From Micractinium sp. NFX-FRZ (Eukaryota > Chlorophyta > Trebouxiophyceae > Chlorellales > Chlorellaceae): 64,000 bases of DNA. The stretch covers positions 1 to 64,000 of the forward strand of contig JAPTJF010000026.1 in the NCBI GenBank assembly GCA_029339195.1. Reading direction: 5' to 3'. A model generated the notes under the pieces. That model did not search any database, had not been told where the DNA came from, and was given only the letters and a program-made list of their open reading frames with translations. Of the stretch, positions 21,041 to 32,714 are shown one piece after another (positions within the stretch are counted from its first letter, which is position 1; every line of letters starts with the position of its first letter). The position numbers and the translations under genes are program-made.

Positions 21041-24000
21041 ATGATGATGTCGTCTGCATTTATGCATCACAAGCTGGCGGTGACGGCCAGACAGCCCAGA
21101 AGGGCTTCCGCTTTGAGAGCTGGCCGCGCGGTGGCAGCTCGTGCCGGCCCGTTGGCAGGCCCAGGGCGCCCGGCGCTGCCCAGAAAGGCGCAGCTTGGCG
21201 CTCACACACGCCAGAGGTGGGTACGCGGAGGGTGCAGCAGCTGGCGGACGAGGGGACTGTTGGCGGTGCCACTGGCGGTGCCGCTGCTGCCAGCACTCTC
21301 TGTGCTGCGTCCCCCTGATCGCCACCCGTTGCCACTGCTGCCTGCCTACCCCTGCAGGCTGACGGTGTGCAAGGGGGGCAGCAAGGAGGGCGAGGCAAGT
21401 GCCGGCAACGGCGCTCACTCGGCGGACAGCAACGTGAGGACGGGATATCGTTCCTGCTTGGCTGTGGTGTGGATTTGCAGGCAGCGCCCCTCTCTTGCCC
21501 ATATTGTAGACAGGCTGGGCGTGGCAAAAATGGCCGATCGTTTGCTCCTGAGGCATATCAACCTGCGGTACCGCCACCGCGGCTGCCTGCTGCCAGGGAC
21601 GTGCGTTAGCGGCACCCGCCGCCGCCCCACCCTCCTGCCTTGCATGCGCCAGCTGTGCGCCCGTCCCAAGAGAGGAATGCCACCAAGCACTCAACTGCCG
21701 CCCCGCCCCGCCCCCCATCCCTCGCTGCTCGCCACCTGCAGGGCGCCAACGGCAGCGCCTCTGCCGCCTCCGTGCTGCCTGAGGGTCTGAATGATGAGGT
21801 GTCTGACGAGGAGGTGGAGAACAACCCGGAGCTGCACCCGCTCAAGGAGGCGCTGCAGCGGGCGCGGCGGCGTCTGGAGGAGGCCACCGGCATTCGGTGG
21901 GTGGGTGGTGCCGAGATGTGACACTGTGCACGTTGTTTTAGATTTTCTTTTTGTTTCTGAAAATCATGCTGCGGTGCTGGGGGACGGGTGAGGCGGCGCC
22001 CTGGAGGCGGCCACCGGCATACGGTGGGTGTGCTGCCAAGTCTTGTTCTTTTTCACGTGTCCAACCGACTTCTTGAGCACCTTGCTGGGCCCGCTGTGGG
22101 GCAGGGGAGGCTGTGGGGCAGGGGAGGTGCCCGGTGTAGGCCACCGGCCTTCGGCCCATGCTTGTTTGTCCCCTTGCGTGCCTAAGTCTTGTGTGTGCTC
22201 GTGTCCCAGCTCTACACATTGGGTTGGGGCATGGGAGCTTCACCTGGAGCAGGCCTCAAAATTTAGAGCACCCCTGCTCGCTTGTGTGCTTGATACTGTA
22301 TCCTTGTGTTTGTGGCTCTCTGACAATTGGACTGGGGTTTGGGAGCTGCTGCCAGCGGTTGTGGCGACGCCGTGAGTCCCTACTGCCACTGCTTGGTGCC
22401 TGCTTGCTCCTTTCCTTCGTTTCCCAGAAGGCGGTGCATCTGGCCGCAAATGCCGCAGGGCCTGCTTCCGCCCGCCCCCACCCCACTCCCTGCCGGCCGC
22501 TCGCCCTTGCAGCAGGGCGCTTGACGCACAGGCCCAACAGCCGTCCTCATTCCCCTCCTTCCACAACCCCACCCTGCCCTCCCTCCTGCTTCCCCCCCTT
22601 TACAAACCTGCAGCGAGGCGCTGGAGGCTGAGGCCCAAAAGGTGGCACAGCTGGCGGTGAATGCTGAGGGGTCTGTGAGCAAGGCGCGGCGCAAGCTGGA
22701 CGAGGCGCAGTCGGAGCTGGAGGCCGCCCGGGCGCAGCAGGCCAAGGCGGCTGTGGCGGTGGAGGAGATCCAGGGGCGCATGGACGTGGCGGCGGAGGTG
22801 GCGGCGGCGGCGGATGCCGTGGCTGCCGAGGCGCGGGGTGCGTGGGTGGTTGGGCGGGATGTGTTGGGAGGTTGGGGGGTGGGGTGGGGCACGCTGGAAC
22901 GCACCCAGCGCCAACAGGGCGCACCGCTGCTGTGCCTGCTGGGCTGCCACTTCCAGTGCCCAGAGGGCACCGGCTGCCTGACCCACTCCGCCTTGCCGGC
23001 AAGCCTGCTCCCCTTGCCCCTCTGGCCCGTCCACTCCCTCTCGATCGGCAGCACGTTGTTGCCACTCCCTGCTGCAGCGGCACAGGAGCAGGCGGGAGCA
23101 GTGAGCGGCGGCGAGGCGGGCGTCGAGGACGTGGCCGAGTCGGTGGCCCGCTCGGCGGCGGCTGCCGACACCACTCTGGAGGACGACCTGTGGGAGAAGA
23201 GCCAGCAGCTGCAGGAGACGCTGGCCAGGATTGCAGAGGCGGAGCAAAAGGTGGGTGGGGCCGGGGTGGGGGTGCCGCTATGTGCGCTGGGGGGCAAGTG
23301 GCCTGCGGGAGAAGAGACAGCAATGCTTGCCAGATTGCCGAGGCGCCCTTCCCCCTTGCCCCCGCTCCTGCCCGGCCTGCTGATAAGGCACACCTCCTCG
23401 CCCATTGTAATCCAAGCTGGTTCCTCCCCCTGTTCCGCACCTCCCTGTCTTCTGCCTGCCCGTCTTGTTGCTGATTCTCTACCCTGCCAGGCGAGCTGAT
23501 AGAGGCAAAGCTGATAGAGGCAGGACCACCTACCTCCATTCCCTGCGCCCCACTGCCTCCTCCCCCCCGCAGATCTCCACGCTGCAAGCCAAGGTTGCGG
23601 GTGCCGAGGATGCGTACAAGCAGGCGGACGGCATCGCCCAGGCGGCCATGGAGGCGGCGGAGGAGGCGGTGAGGGACGAGATGGAGACGATTGCGGGTGC
23701 GTGGGTGGTCGGGGGGCGGGGGGGAGGGCCAGCTCTTTGAAGGTCGGCTGGACACGTGTGGCTCTGGGACCGGGGTGGGCGGCTGGGATGGATGGGATAA
23801 CACGCTCAACGGGTGCAGCAGATTACACAGCAGGCGCCTCCCTGCCATGCGTCTCCCTGCCCGCCCCTCACCATCCGTGCCTTCCCCCCGCACACCTGGG
23901 TGCTGAGGAGGCTGACAACACGCTTTGCCGGCCAGCGTCCCCTCTTTCTGCGCCAACATCCTGAACATGTTACCCGGGCAGCGCCCCTTTCCCAGTGGTG

Positions 24001-27000
24001 TCGCTGGTGTGTTGCCCAGCAGCGGTTCACTGCGGACGGTGCTCCGCCCAGCAGCAATCACCCCAACCTCAACTCGCCAAATCCCACCAAGAACCGCGAT
24101 GCCGCCCCTGCTGTGCGCAAGGCGACCGGGGACGCGCTGCCCAGGGGGCCGCCTCTCCCCTTCCCGCCTCAACTGACCAAGTACTGAATACATCCACTGC
24201 GCTGCCCCCCACCCTTTGCAGTGTTCAAGGAGACTGAGAACGCTCTGCTCAAGGCGATTGAGGACCTGCGCTACCTGGACGACACATCCGGTGGGTGGCG
24301 GGAGGGGTGGGCGCGTGTGCCTCTGGTAGTCTAGCAAAGGGGTCGTGGGTGGGTGCGGTGGGTAGTTTCACAAAAAATTGTGGGGGTGAATGGGTGCGAC
24401 GTGTGTGGCTGCCGGCGGTGATATTGATGGGCAATAGTGCTGCGCTGCGCCGTTTTTGCATGCGGATGGCGGGTGTGATGGTTGTGGGGAGCCTGCCTTG
24501 CGTGCGTCGCCTGGGCCCCCCTGGACCTCTCCTCCCCCGCCTGCCTACCCCCCTGCACCCCCCGTCCCCCACCCTGCCCCTTCCCTCCACTGAATTCCTC
24601 CCCCACCCGCACCCGCAGGCCGCCAGGAGTCGGAGTGGGACCGCAAGGTGGTGCTCAAGTCGGTGGACTCGGAGGACCAGGGGGACGCAGCGCCCGCATC
24701 CTCGGGAGACGCCTCACGCAGCTCGGCGTCGCTCAAGGCGAGCCGGGGGGGGGGGGTGATGATGGGAGGGCAGGGCCAGGGGCAAGTAAGGAGGGCTGCA
24801 GTTGTGCCTTACACTCGACTCGTGTGTTCAGCTGGAATGGTGGGCCCGACTGACTCATCTGCAACGCCCATCATCGTTTGCTTGTTCTGTTCTTGCTTGT
24901 CCTTGTTCTCTCCCGCGCACAGTCTGTGGCGGGCCGGCCTTGTGCAAGGAGGCGAAGCAGGTGGCTCGCATGTCGCACGTCACAGCCAGCATCTCATTTG
25001 TCCACCCCTGTGCCTCCCCTCCCCCGCAGTCTGTGGACCTGCGGCCGTATGAGGAGGTGAAGCAGGAGGCGCAGCGGCTGGCGGCGCAGCAGAAGGGCTG
25101 GCGCGGCCTGCTGGCCACGGCGCAGCAGCACAAGGCGCTGCTGCTGGGCGGGCTGGTGCTGGCGGCGGCGGGGGGATACCTTGCGTACCAGCAGGGCGTG
25201 TTTGCCGCCGTGGCGGCGCAGCTGCAGGCGGCCGCCGCGGCCGCCGCGCGCCTGTGGGCCGTGGCTGCCAACCTCGTCAGGTGCGGGGGCTGGGGGCAAT
25301 GGGTGGCTGGGGGCGCAATGCCGGTGGGGTGCAGGCGCAGCACGCCAGCTTGAAGGCCTTGCTCGTCTCCCTCCTTACCCTTGATCCCCGCACTGTTGCA
25401 CCCCCCTGCAGCCAGCTGCCCTGGCCCCACATCCACATCCACGAGAGCGAGAAGGGGCTGCTGGAGACGATCTGGCTGCTGCTGGCCTCCGTGGTGTCGG
25501 TGCCCCTCATCTGCAAGATCCCGGGCGGCTCGCCCGTGCTGGGCTTCCTGGTGAGGCGGCGGGCACCCGGCGCTGCCTGGGGGGTGGGGGCAAGACTGGG
25601 GCCTTTGCGGGGGGAGGTGAAGGGGAGGCTGGCTCACTTGTTCTGGGCTTCCCGGTGAGGCGGCCCCAATGCTGCCTGGGGAGTGGGGGGCAGGAGCCCT
25701 TGGGCGGGGACGGGGGGGTGTAAGGGGAGGCTGGCTGACCCCACCCCCCTTTTGGGGGCTTCCTGTGAAGCCTGGCGGTGAGTTGGCACCCCTGTCATGT
25801 CGTCCAACAGACCGCAGTTGCACGCGTGACCCCATTTGCATGCCTCCCCTGTGCCCCCCAACCCGTGGTGACCACCGCAAACTTTGCATTCCTGCCCTCC
25901 CCCCCGCAGGCGGGCGGCGCCTTGATTGGCCCCTACGCCCTGGGCATCATCCAGGACGTGGAGAGCATCCGCCACCTGGCGGAGCTGGGGGTCGTCTTCC
26001 TCCTCTTCAACATCGGGCTGGAGCTCAGCTTTGACCGGCTGCGCAGCATGGGCAAGTTTGTGTTTGGCATGGGCACGCTGCAGGTGAGGGCGGGGGGCGG
26101 GAGGGGAGTGCGTGGTGGGAGGAAAGGGACGCTGGCTTGCCTGTAGTCCTATGTGCCTGCGCTCCCCTGCCCCCAACTCACCCACGGCCTCCTCACCCCC
26201 TCTCTGCCTACCCCCCCCGCCCAGGTGGTCATCACCCTGGCCGCCGTGGCCTACACGGGCATGGCGCTGACGGGCGGCGCGCTGGGCGGTCCGGGCGCCA
26301 TCATCCTGGGCGGAGGGCTGGCGCTGTCCACCACCGCAGTGGGCATGCAGGTGGGTCTGCGGTGGGGCAGGGGGAGGGCGGATGTGGGTTCGTCTGTGGA
26401 TGACAGTAAAGGGTCGCACCGCAGCCCCTGGTGAGCTGCCCTGTTCACCCGCTCCCCTCCCCTCCCCTCCCCTCCTCCCCCGCCGCCACAGGTGCTGGCC
26501 GACCGCGGCGAGACGGGCTCCAAGTTTGGGCGCGCCACCTTCAGCGTGCTGCTGCTGCAGGACCTGGCGGTGGTGGTGCTGCTCATGCTCATCCCGCTGC
26601 TGGCACCCTCGGCTGACGGCCAAGGTGAGCAGGGCGCTGCGGGCCTGCTGCAACTGGGCTGCTGTTGTGATGGTTGCGGCACGCGCAGGGTGCGCCAGGC
26701 CAGCGGGGAGGATGTGTGTGTGGGAGGGGATGCCAGCCCCACTGCTGCCACACCCTGCCCTGACGGCACGGCAGGTGTGTGGCGGGGCGGCACGGGGGGC
26801 GTGCCGTGAAAGCAAATGCTGGTTGGTTGCAGCCTGTGCCTTCCCCGCCACACCTTGGCGCCCCCGCTTGCGGCCACCCCAGCAATGCTTACGCCCCACC
26901 CCAGCAAACCCCGCCCTTTAGTGCCCTCGCCTCCAATCCTCCCTTCTCTATGCAGCCGCGGGCATCGCCTCTATTGCCAAGGCCATTGGCGCCGCCGCTG

Positions 27001-30000
27001 TCAAGGCTGTGGTGACGATGGTGGGCATCACGGTGGCGGGGCGCACGCTGCTGCGCCCGCTGTACAAGCGTGTGGCGGGTGAGGCGGAAGGGGGGCGCAA
27101 TTTGCAGGAGGGAGGGGAGGTGGCCAGGGGGCCAGCGGTCGAGAGGGTTGGAAGGGGAGCAGGAAACGGGGCGCATGGTGCTGCGCCCGCTGCTGTACAG
27201 GCGCGTGGCGGGTGAGGCGGGGGCGGGGCGGTGGGCGGTGTGCATGAGGGAGGGGGCCCCGGGAAGGGGGGCAGAGGGTAAGGGGGGGCAGGCGATGGGG
27301 CTCGCCCTGCCGCGCCCGGCTGTGTAAGCGGCGTGCACCAGTGCTGCCCACGGTACAGCACACCACGGCACGACGCCATCGTGCCTCACCCCTGCCTCTG
27401 CCCCTCCTGCAGAGACCAGCACCAACCGCCAGCACATGTATTGCCCTTGCCCGCCCAGTGCCCTCTCTCCCCTTTCCCCCCCACCCCTCCACCCGTCACC
27501 CCCTTCGTCCCACCCCCTTTCCTCTCCCCCTTACCTCCCCCCTACCTGCAGAGACCAACGACACCACTGTGTTCAACGCGCTCACCCTGCTGGTGGTGCT
27601 GGGCACCTCGCTCATCACACAGATTGCGGGGCTCAGCCTGGCGCTGGGCGCTTTCCTGGCGGGCCTGCTGCTGGCGGAGACAGAGTACCACCTGCAGGTG
27701 GGCTTTTCAGCTGACAAGCAATCCTTGGCTGTGCTCAAGTGTTACAAGGGAACTGGGGGGCAGTAGGAGCAGTCCTTGTGGGGGCCGCTGCTGGCGGAGA
27801 CGGCATTGCCGTGGCCCCTCAACGCTCATGTCGCCCGGCTCACTCCGGACCAGCTCCCCTGGTGCTGCAGGTTGAGTCCGACATTGGCCCCTACAAGGGC
27901 CTCCTCATGGGCCTCTTCTTCATGACAGGTGCTCGCGGCCGGGGGCAGGGGTGCAGATCTTTAAAAAGAGAGAGAGAAAAAAAGGTGTCAGCCATGCTGT
28001 GTGTGATGTGCGGGGTGCGGCATGCCAGGCAAGCTGAGTCGGCCGCCCCTCGACCTTGACCTGCTTGGAGCACCCAAGCTCTCCTATCTGCCTGCCCCCC
28101 TCTCCAATGCTCCTTGACGCTCCTCTTCTTTTACCAAAAAACAGGCTGTCCCGTCGCCCGTCGCCACACAGCTCAAGTTGCTTCCCCTCCCCCTCCCTCC
28201 CTCCCCACCGTGCCGCAGTGGGCATGGAGATCAGCGTGCCCCTGTTCTTTGCCAAGCTGAAGACCATCCTGGGCGCGATGACGATGCTCATCGTGGGCAA
28301 GGTGGCCGTCATGGCGGCGGTGGGGCAGGCCTTTGGCCTCACACTGGTGCAGAGCGCGCGCAGGTGAGGGGGTGGGTTGAGTGGGGTGCATGGGTGCTCG
28401 GCATGGGGAGTGTGCAGGGTAGGGCAGGCGCCTGGGCTCACGCTGGTGCAGAGCGCGCGTGAGTGGGAGGGGTTGGGTTGAGTGGGGTGCACGGGTGGGG
28501 CTGGAGCTGTGTGGTGCTGGGAAGCGGACTGTGCAGGGTGGGGCAGATGCAGGGCCCCGCGTGCCGTTCCGCCTGCACTCTACCCCTGGCTCGCTCACTG
28601 CCTCCTCCGAACGGCCGTGCCTGTCATCCATACACACAATCCGCAGCCGCATGGGGCCAGCATGATGCACTCCAGCATGCCCTGCCCCTACCCATACTGC
28701 CCTCTGCCATTGCTCGCCCATTGCCATTTCGCAATGTGCGCTGTGCACTCCAGCATGCTCTGTCCGACCTAACGCTGACTTCTACGCTCTCCACATGTCA
28801 TGCTACCCCCACCACCCGCAGCGGCCTGCTGCTGGCCCCCGGCGGCGAGTTTGCCTTTGTGCTGTTTGGAGAGGCGGTGGCGCGGGGCATCATGGGGGCG
28901 GCGCTCGCCAAGGAGCTCTACCTCGTGGTGGCCCTCAGGTGGGGAGGTGCCTCGGGTGGTGCTTCTAGCAGGAGGGGGGGGCTGGGGCAGGGAAATGGGA
29001 TAAGGTTCTCTCTACCTCGTGGTGGTAGTCAGGTGAGGCGGGCTGTGCCCTAAAGAGGTGTGTGGAAAAAAAGGCGTGGTGCGAGAAGGCGGGACGGGCC
29101 TGCAGCACAGCGCCTGGCACCCCGCCGTTTTCCACCCCGCGTGCACACGCTCGCCCCCCACCCCACACATGCCTCCCCGCCTCCCTCTCTCCTCCCCCTC
29201 CCCTCCCTTCCTGCAGCATGGCCCTCACCCCCTTCCTGGCCCAGTTTGGCGGCAAGCTGGGGCAGATGCTGGAGAAGAGCGACATGAAGGCGCTCCAGGT
29301 GGGTGGGTGGGGGGTGGGGTAGGAGGGGTTTACACCCTGCTGTGTGTGTGGGCGTTTGACATGGAGTGTTGGCGCAAGAGGGAGGGGAGCAAGAGGATGG
29401 GAGGGGAGATGCTGCAGAAGAGCGGCATGAAGGCGGTGCAGGTGGGGGGAGGTAGGAGGGGTATACACCGTGCTGTGTGTTTGAGCGCTTGACATGGGGT
29501 GTGCGCATAAGCAGATGGGAGGGGAGGTGCTGGGGAAGAGCGGCATGAAGGCTGGGGGACACGAGCGAGTGAGGGGTGGGGCACGCGGACCCAGCCCACG
29601 ATGGCCCTCTGTCCCCTCATCCTCGACTGCCAAGCCCGACATGCCCCTTCCCCTCTTCCTACCCACACACCGCTGCCCTGCTCAACCCACCGCCTCCCTC
29701 CCTTCCCTCCCTGCGCCCCCGCCCCGCAGCCCAAGGAGGGCGAGATGGAGGGGATGCGGGGCCACGTCATCATCTGCGGGTTTGGCCGCGTGGGCGAGCT
29801 GATTGGGCAGATGCTGAGCGAGCGCCTCATCCCGTTTGTCGCCCTCGACGTCTCCGCCTCGCGCGTCCAGGTCAGCGCACGCCACACGCAGCATGCCATC
29901 CTGGCGGGCACACGCCACCCTGGCAGCTTCCTGCATCCTGTTCTTTCTTGCATGCGTCCTTGGGGCACATTGCACTACACGTGCGTTGCTTGCCTATGCC

Positions 30001-31692
30001 CAGGCACCCTCCCCCACGCTGCAGCACGCTGTGCTTTTGCCCGTGCCCCTTTGCACGCGTCATCAATCACACTGTGCCAAGCTTCGCCAACGTTCCATGC
30101 CAAGCATGCCCCTTGACGCTGCGCCCATCCTGCCTCCATGCTGTGCAGGAGGGCAAGAAGCTGGACCTGCCCGTCTACTTTGGCGACGCCGGCTCACCCG
30201 CGGTGCTGCACGCCGTGGGCGCTGAGAGCGCCGCGTGCGCGGTGAGTGCCTCCCCCGCCCTGCCCCTGCGCACACCTGCCACGGGTGCAAGCCCCCACAC
30301 CCACGGGCGCCCGGGCTTTGCCCTGCCGCCAGTGCACCCACACCCCTGCCTTGCGCTCCCTCCCACCTCCTCACCTGGCCACCTAACCACACTTACACCC
30401 GTCACGATACTGTGTGGTGATGTCAACATGTCCTCCCTTGCCCCCCCCTCCCCCATGGCGCCAGGTCATCACTCTGGACACGGCGGGCGCCAACTACCGC
30501 AGCGTGTGGGCCATGCACAAGCACTTCCCCCACATCAAGACCTTTGTGCGCGCGTTTGACATTGAGAACGGTGCGTGCGTGGGGTGGGGCGGGCGGCTGC
30601 ATGGCTGAGTGTGGGGTGGCTGGTTGAGCAGGGCATGCAGGTGGGGCGCCGGTAGCTGAAGCTGCGTGGGAAGGGAAGCGTTGTGGGGAGCTCCGCCCGC
30701 CCTTGCCTCCCTGCTCCCATGTGGGGTGCCACCTCGCCTTCACCCCACGGTGTCCCCTCCCCGCCCCCAGACCCCCAAACAGAGCAAACAAATCACTGCA
30801 ACGTCCCCGCCCCTCGCCTCACTTTCCCCTCCCTCCCCTAACCCCCATCTGTGCAGGCATCATGCTTGAGAAGGCGGGGGCCACCGCCGTGGTGCCCGAG
30901 ATCCTGGAGCCCTCGCTGCAGCTGGCGGCGGCGGTGCTCAGCCAGGTGGGTGCTGGGGTGTGTGGGGGTAAAGGAGGGTGTGTATGCCCCCATCAACTTC
31001 TTGGGGTCGGGTTTCATGAAGGCAGAGCGCCGCCGGCACTGCAGCAGCATGCCGCTGTTTTCAAACATGTTGGAGCTGCAATCATCCACCATGGAGTGGC
31101 CCATCTGCTCGCTCTTGCCTCGTCGCCCCCATCACCCCCCTCCCTGCCCCCTTCCCTCCTGCCCCCGCAGCTCAACATGCCCGAGGACGAGGTGGCCGAG
31201 ACGATCCGCTCCTTCCGCAAGACACACCTGAGCGAGCTGCAGATGCTGGCGCAGATGAGGTGGGCAGGGGGGGGACGTGTGCGTGGGTACAAGTGGGCGA
31301 GGGTGGGTGGAGGTGGTGGGGGGTGGAAAGTGCAGTTGGGGGCAGACTTTGGTGGCTGGGTGGCAGCGTGCGGCAGAAAGGCGGCCTGCTGTTGCGCCCC
31401 GGGTTAGATCGAGGGTCCTGATGCCACGCTGTGCTGCTAGCAGCTGCTGCCGATCCCGCGCCTCTGGACCGCCCGCCTGGCCTGCTGCCCGCCGCTGCCC
31501 TGCCCCGTGCAGTATGTAACCGCCGTGCCTCTCTGCCTCTGCCCGCCCTTCCCTGCCTGCAGCGGCAGCAGCCTGGGCTACGGCCCGCCTCAGAAGGCGG
31601 AGCGGGAGCGGGAGGCGATGGATGCTTCCGAGGGAGATGAGGGGGCACCCGGCGGCGAGGGCTCCGCGGCCGCCATGCCCGCAGCCGCCTGA
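21041..31692 (+). CDS. KEA1/2: Chloroplast K+/H+ antiporter of the KEA1/2 type (CPA2), 25 exons
   Basis: Exons: 21041-21216, 21358-21433, 21742-21896, 22614-22837, 23078-23250, 23573-23696, 24222-24290, 24619-24785, 25030-25280, 25412-25550, 25910-26083, 26225-26350, 26492-26624, 26956-27078, 27552-27697, 27871-27928, 28219-28363, 28822-28938, 29217-29298, 29730-29870, 30149-30241, 30465-30570, 30857-30945, 31171-31259 and 31563-31692 (1101 residues). Plant KEA1/2 exchange K+ for H+ across the inner chloroplast envelope. The order fits: an Arg-rich transit peptide, a long Glu/Ala coiled coil (about 80-340), then CPA2 membrane segments with GALIGPYALGII, LSTTAVGMQVLADRGE, LLLQDLAVVVLL and GAFLAGLLLAETEY. 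An RCK/KTN Rossmann domain starting GHVIICGFGRVGE (about 896) follows. Many introns contain copies of adjacent exon edges. Confidence 0.93.
21862..22157 (+). repeat. Tandem copies of KEA exon 3 end
   Basis: The exon 3 end and donor (CCACCGGCATTCGGTGGGTG at 21884) recur at 22011 (CCACCGGCATACGGTGGGTG). A more degraded copy is at 22141. Offsets are 127 and 130 bp. Confidence 0.85.
23191..23347 (+). repeat. Copy of KEA exon 5 end in its intron
   Basis: Exon 5 sequence from 23191 (TGGGAGAAGAGCCAGCAG...) recurs at 23303-23347 (TGCGGGAGAAGAGACAGCAA...) with an internal deletion. The copy has no usable donor. Confidence 0.7.
24920..25078 (+). repeat. Copy of KEA exon 9 start in the upstream intron
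   Basis: The acceptor and exon start at 25027 (CAGTCTGTGG..., ending GGAGGTGAAGCAGG) are matched at 24920-24972 (CAGTCTGTGG..., ending GGAGGCGAAGCAGG). The offset is 107 bp. Confidence 0.75.
25539..25780 (+). repeat. 105-bp tandem repeat spanning KEA exon 10 end
   Basis: Units begin near 25539, 25644 and 25750. Each starts with the exon 10 end (GGGCTTCCTGGTGAGGCGG at 25541, GGGCTTCCCGGTGAGGCGG at 25645, a degraded form at 25756). The first two continue through matching intron sequence (GCTGCCTGGGG..., GGGGAGGCTGGCT...). Confidence 0.9.
27041..27334 (+). repeat. Tandem copies of KEA exon 14 end
   Basis: The exon 14 end (27041-27087) recurs at 27171-27220 with its donor context GTGGCGGGTGAGGCGG intact. 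A degraded third copy lies at 27301-27334. The offset is 130 bp, and the copied donor would shift the frame. Confidence 0.88.
27408..27572 (+). repeat. Copy of KEA exon 15 acceptor
   Basis: CTGCAGAGACCAGCACCAAC at 27408 precedes the real acceptor CTGCAGAGACCAACGACACC at 27546. The copy carries a complete AG acceptor. Confidence 0.75.
27655..27806 (+). repeat. Copy of a KEA exon 15 segment in the next intron
   Basis: GGGCCTGCTGCTGGCGGAGA (27661, exon 15) is matched by GGGGCCGCTGCTGGCGGAGA (27781). The offset is 120 bp. Confidence 0.75.
28323..28545 (+). repeat. Tandem copies of KEA exon 17 end
   Basis: The exon 17 end (28323-28368) recurs at 28422-28466 including CTGGTGCAGAGCGCGC and a GTGAGT donor. 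Flanking intron sequence such as GTTGAGTGGGGTGCA is also duplicated, and part of a third unit lies near 28499-28545. The offset is about 99 bp. Confidence 0.88.
28913..29040 (+). repeat. Copy of KEA exon 18 end
   Basis: CTCTACCTCGTGGTGGCCCT at 28916 recurs at 29010 as CTCTACCTCGTGGTGGTAGT, followed by CAGGTGAGG. The offset is 94 bp, so use of the second donor would shift the frame. Confidence 0.85.
29263..29560 (+). repeat. Three tandem copies of KEA exon 19 end
   Basis: GAAGAGCGACATGAAGGCGC (exon) is followed by GAAGAGCGGCATGAAGGCGG in the copy at 29405-29448 and GAAGAGCGGCATGAAGGCTG in the copy at 29523-29558. The intervening intron sequence (TACACC..TGCTGTGTGT) is duplicated too. Confidence 0.9.
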
Positions 31693-32714
31693 TCCCGCAC
31701 ATCAACAACAACAACAACAACCCAACCCAGCCTGCTGGCGAGGCAGGCGTGACTACTGACAGCTGCCTTCCCCTGATCACTATCGGCCTCCCCGCCTCCC
31801 TCATCCACACGTGTCTCCTGTGCTCCCTGTACCTTTCTCCCCCTGTTCTCCCGCCGGCGCCGCCGCAACCATGCGCGCCCGCCGTGCACGCGCCCCACCC
31901 CCTCTCTACCCCCCTCCTCAGTTCTCAGCATGTTCTGCCCGACCCACACCGAGCAAAGCAACCAAGCGAGGCAACACAACGCCCCTCCCATATGGATACA
32001 CGCTCTGGCCTGCCAAATGCCTGCCCCGGCCCCGCCTGTGGGCAGGCATGCCCTCCATGAAATGCCCTTTTTTGCCTTGCCCTGCCCTTGCCTTGCCCTG
32101 CCCTGTACTGCTCTCCCCGCCCCCCTGAACTATGTTTCCTCTCATTGCCCTGCAACTGCCAACTTTTGAGCGGCGCTAGCACGCTCGCCAGGGGCGGGCT
32201 GGGTGGCGCAGTGGGGAGGCTTGCCGGGCTGGCTGCGATCGATCGAGGGTGGGCCTGCTGGGCTTGCCCAGGAAGGCAGGCAGGTCTTTGACAGCACAAT
32301 GACAGGTTATGACAGGTTAAGGACTGTTTAAAGGCAGGTCATCGACAGCCTGTAGGTCAATACAGGTAAATGACGGTTTGAAGGCAGGCCTTTGACAGCA
32401 TAGAACAGGTACGGTGCAACGAGAGGCAGGGAAAGAATCAAGGGATATGCAGGAAGTTGAGGAAAAAATACAAGTCGAGTGGACAAGAGAAGTGGGCAAG
32501 AGATGTGGGGTACAGTGATACACGGCTCAGTACAAATATCCCCGGCCGGGCAGGCAGGTTGCAAAAAACGGTGAGGTGCACGTACACGATGAGACACAAG
32601 TAAAGCATACGCTTGAAAACCACTTGGGGCGCTGCACAACAACATACTGGCCCGCCTTCATTCATTCGCGCTACCCTGACTGTGCAGCGCAGCAGACGGG
32701 GCAGCGGGCGCAGG
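31693..32714. other. Convergent 3' region between KEA and LRR kinase
   Basis: About 1 kb between two convergent stops. I see no TGTAA close behind either stop. It contains AAC-rich sequence after the KEA stop and a three-copy repeat at 32276-32400. No further gene was found. Confidence 0.55.
32276..32400. repeat. Three-copy GGCAGG(T/C)C..GACAGC element
   Basis: Copies are GGCAGGTCTTTGACAGCA (ending 32296), AAGGCAGGTCATCGACAGCC (32331-32350) and AAGGCAGGCCTTTGACAGCA (32381-32400). Spacings are about 54 and 50 bp, with related ACAGGT-rich spacers. The element is intergenic and its function is unknown. Confidence 0.75.

Noticed and set aside
22547..24337. 596-codon minus-strand open frame
   Set aside because: It lies antisense to KEA exons 4-7 and their introns and has no domain. 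GC-rich exons often leave long open antisense frames.
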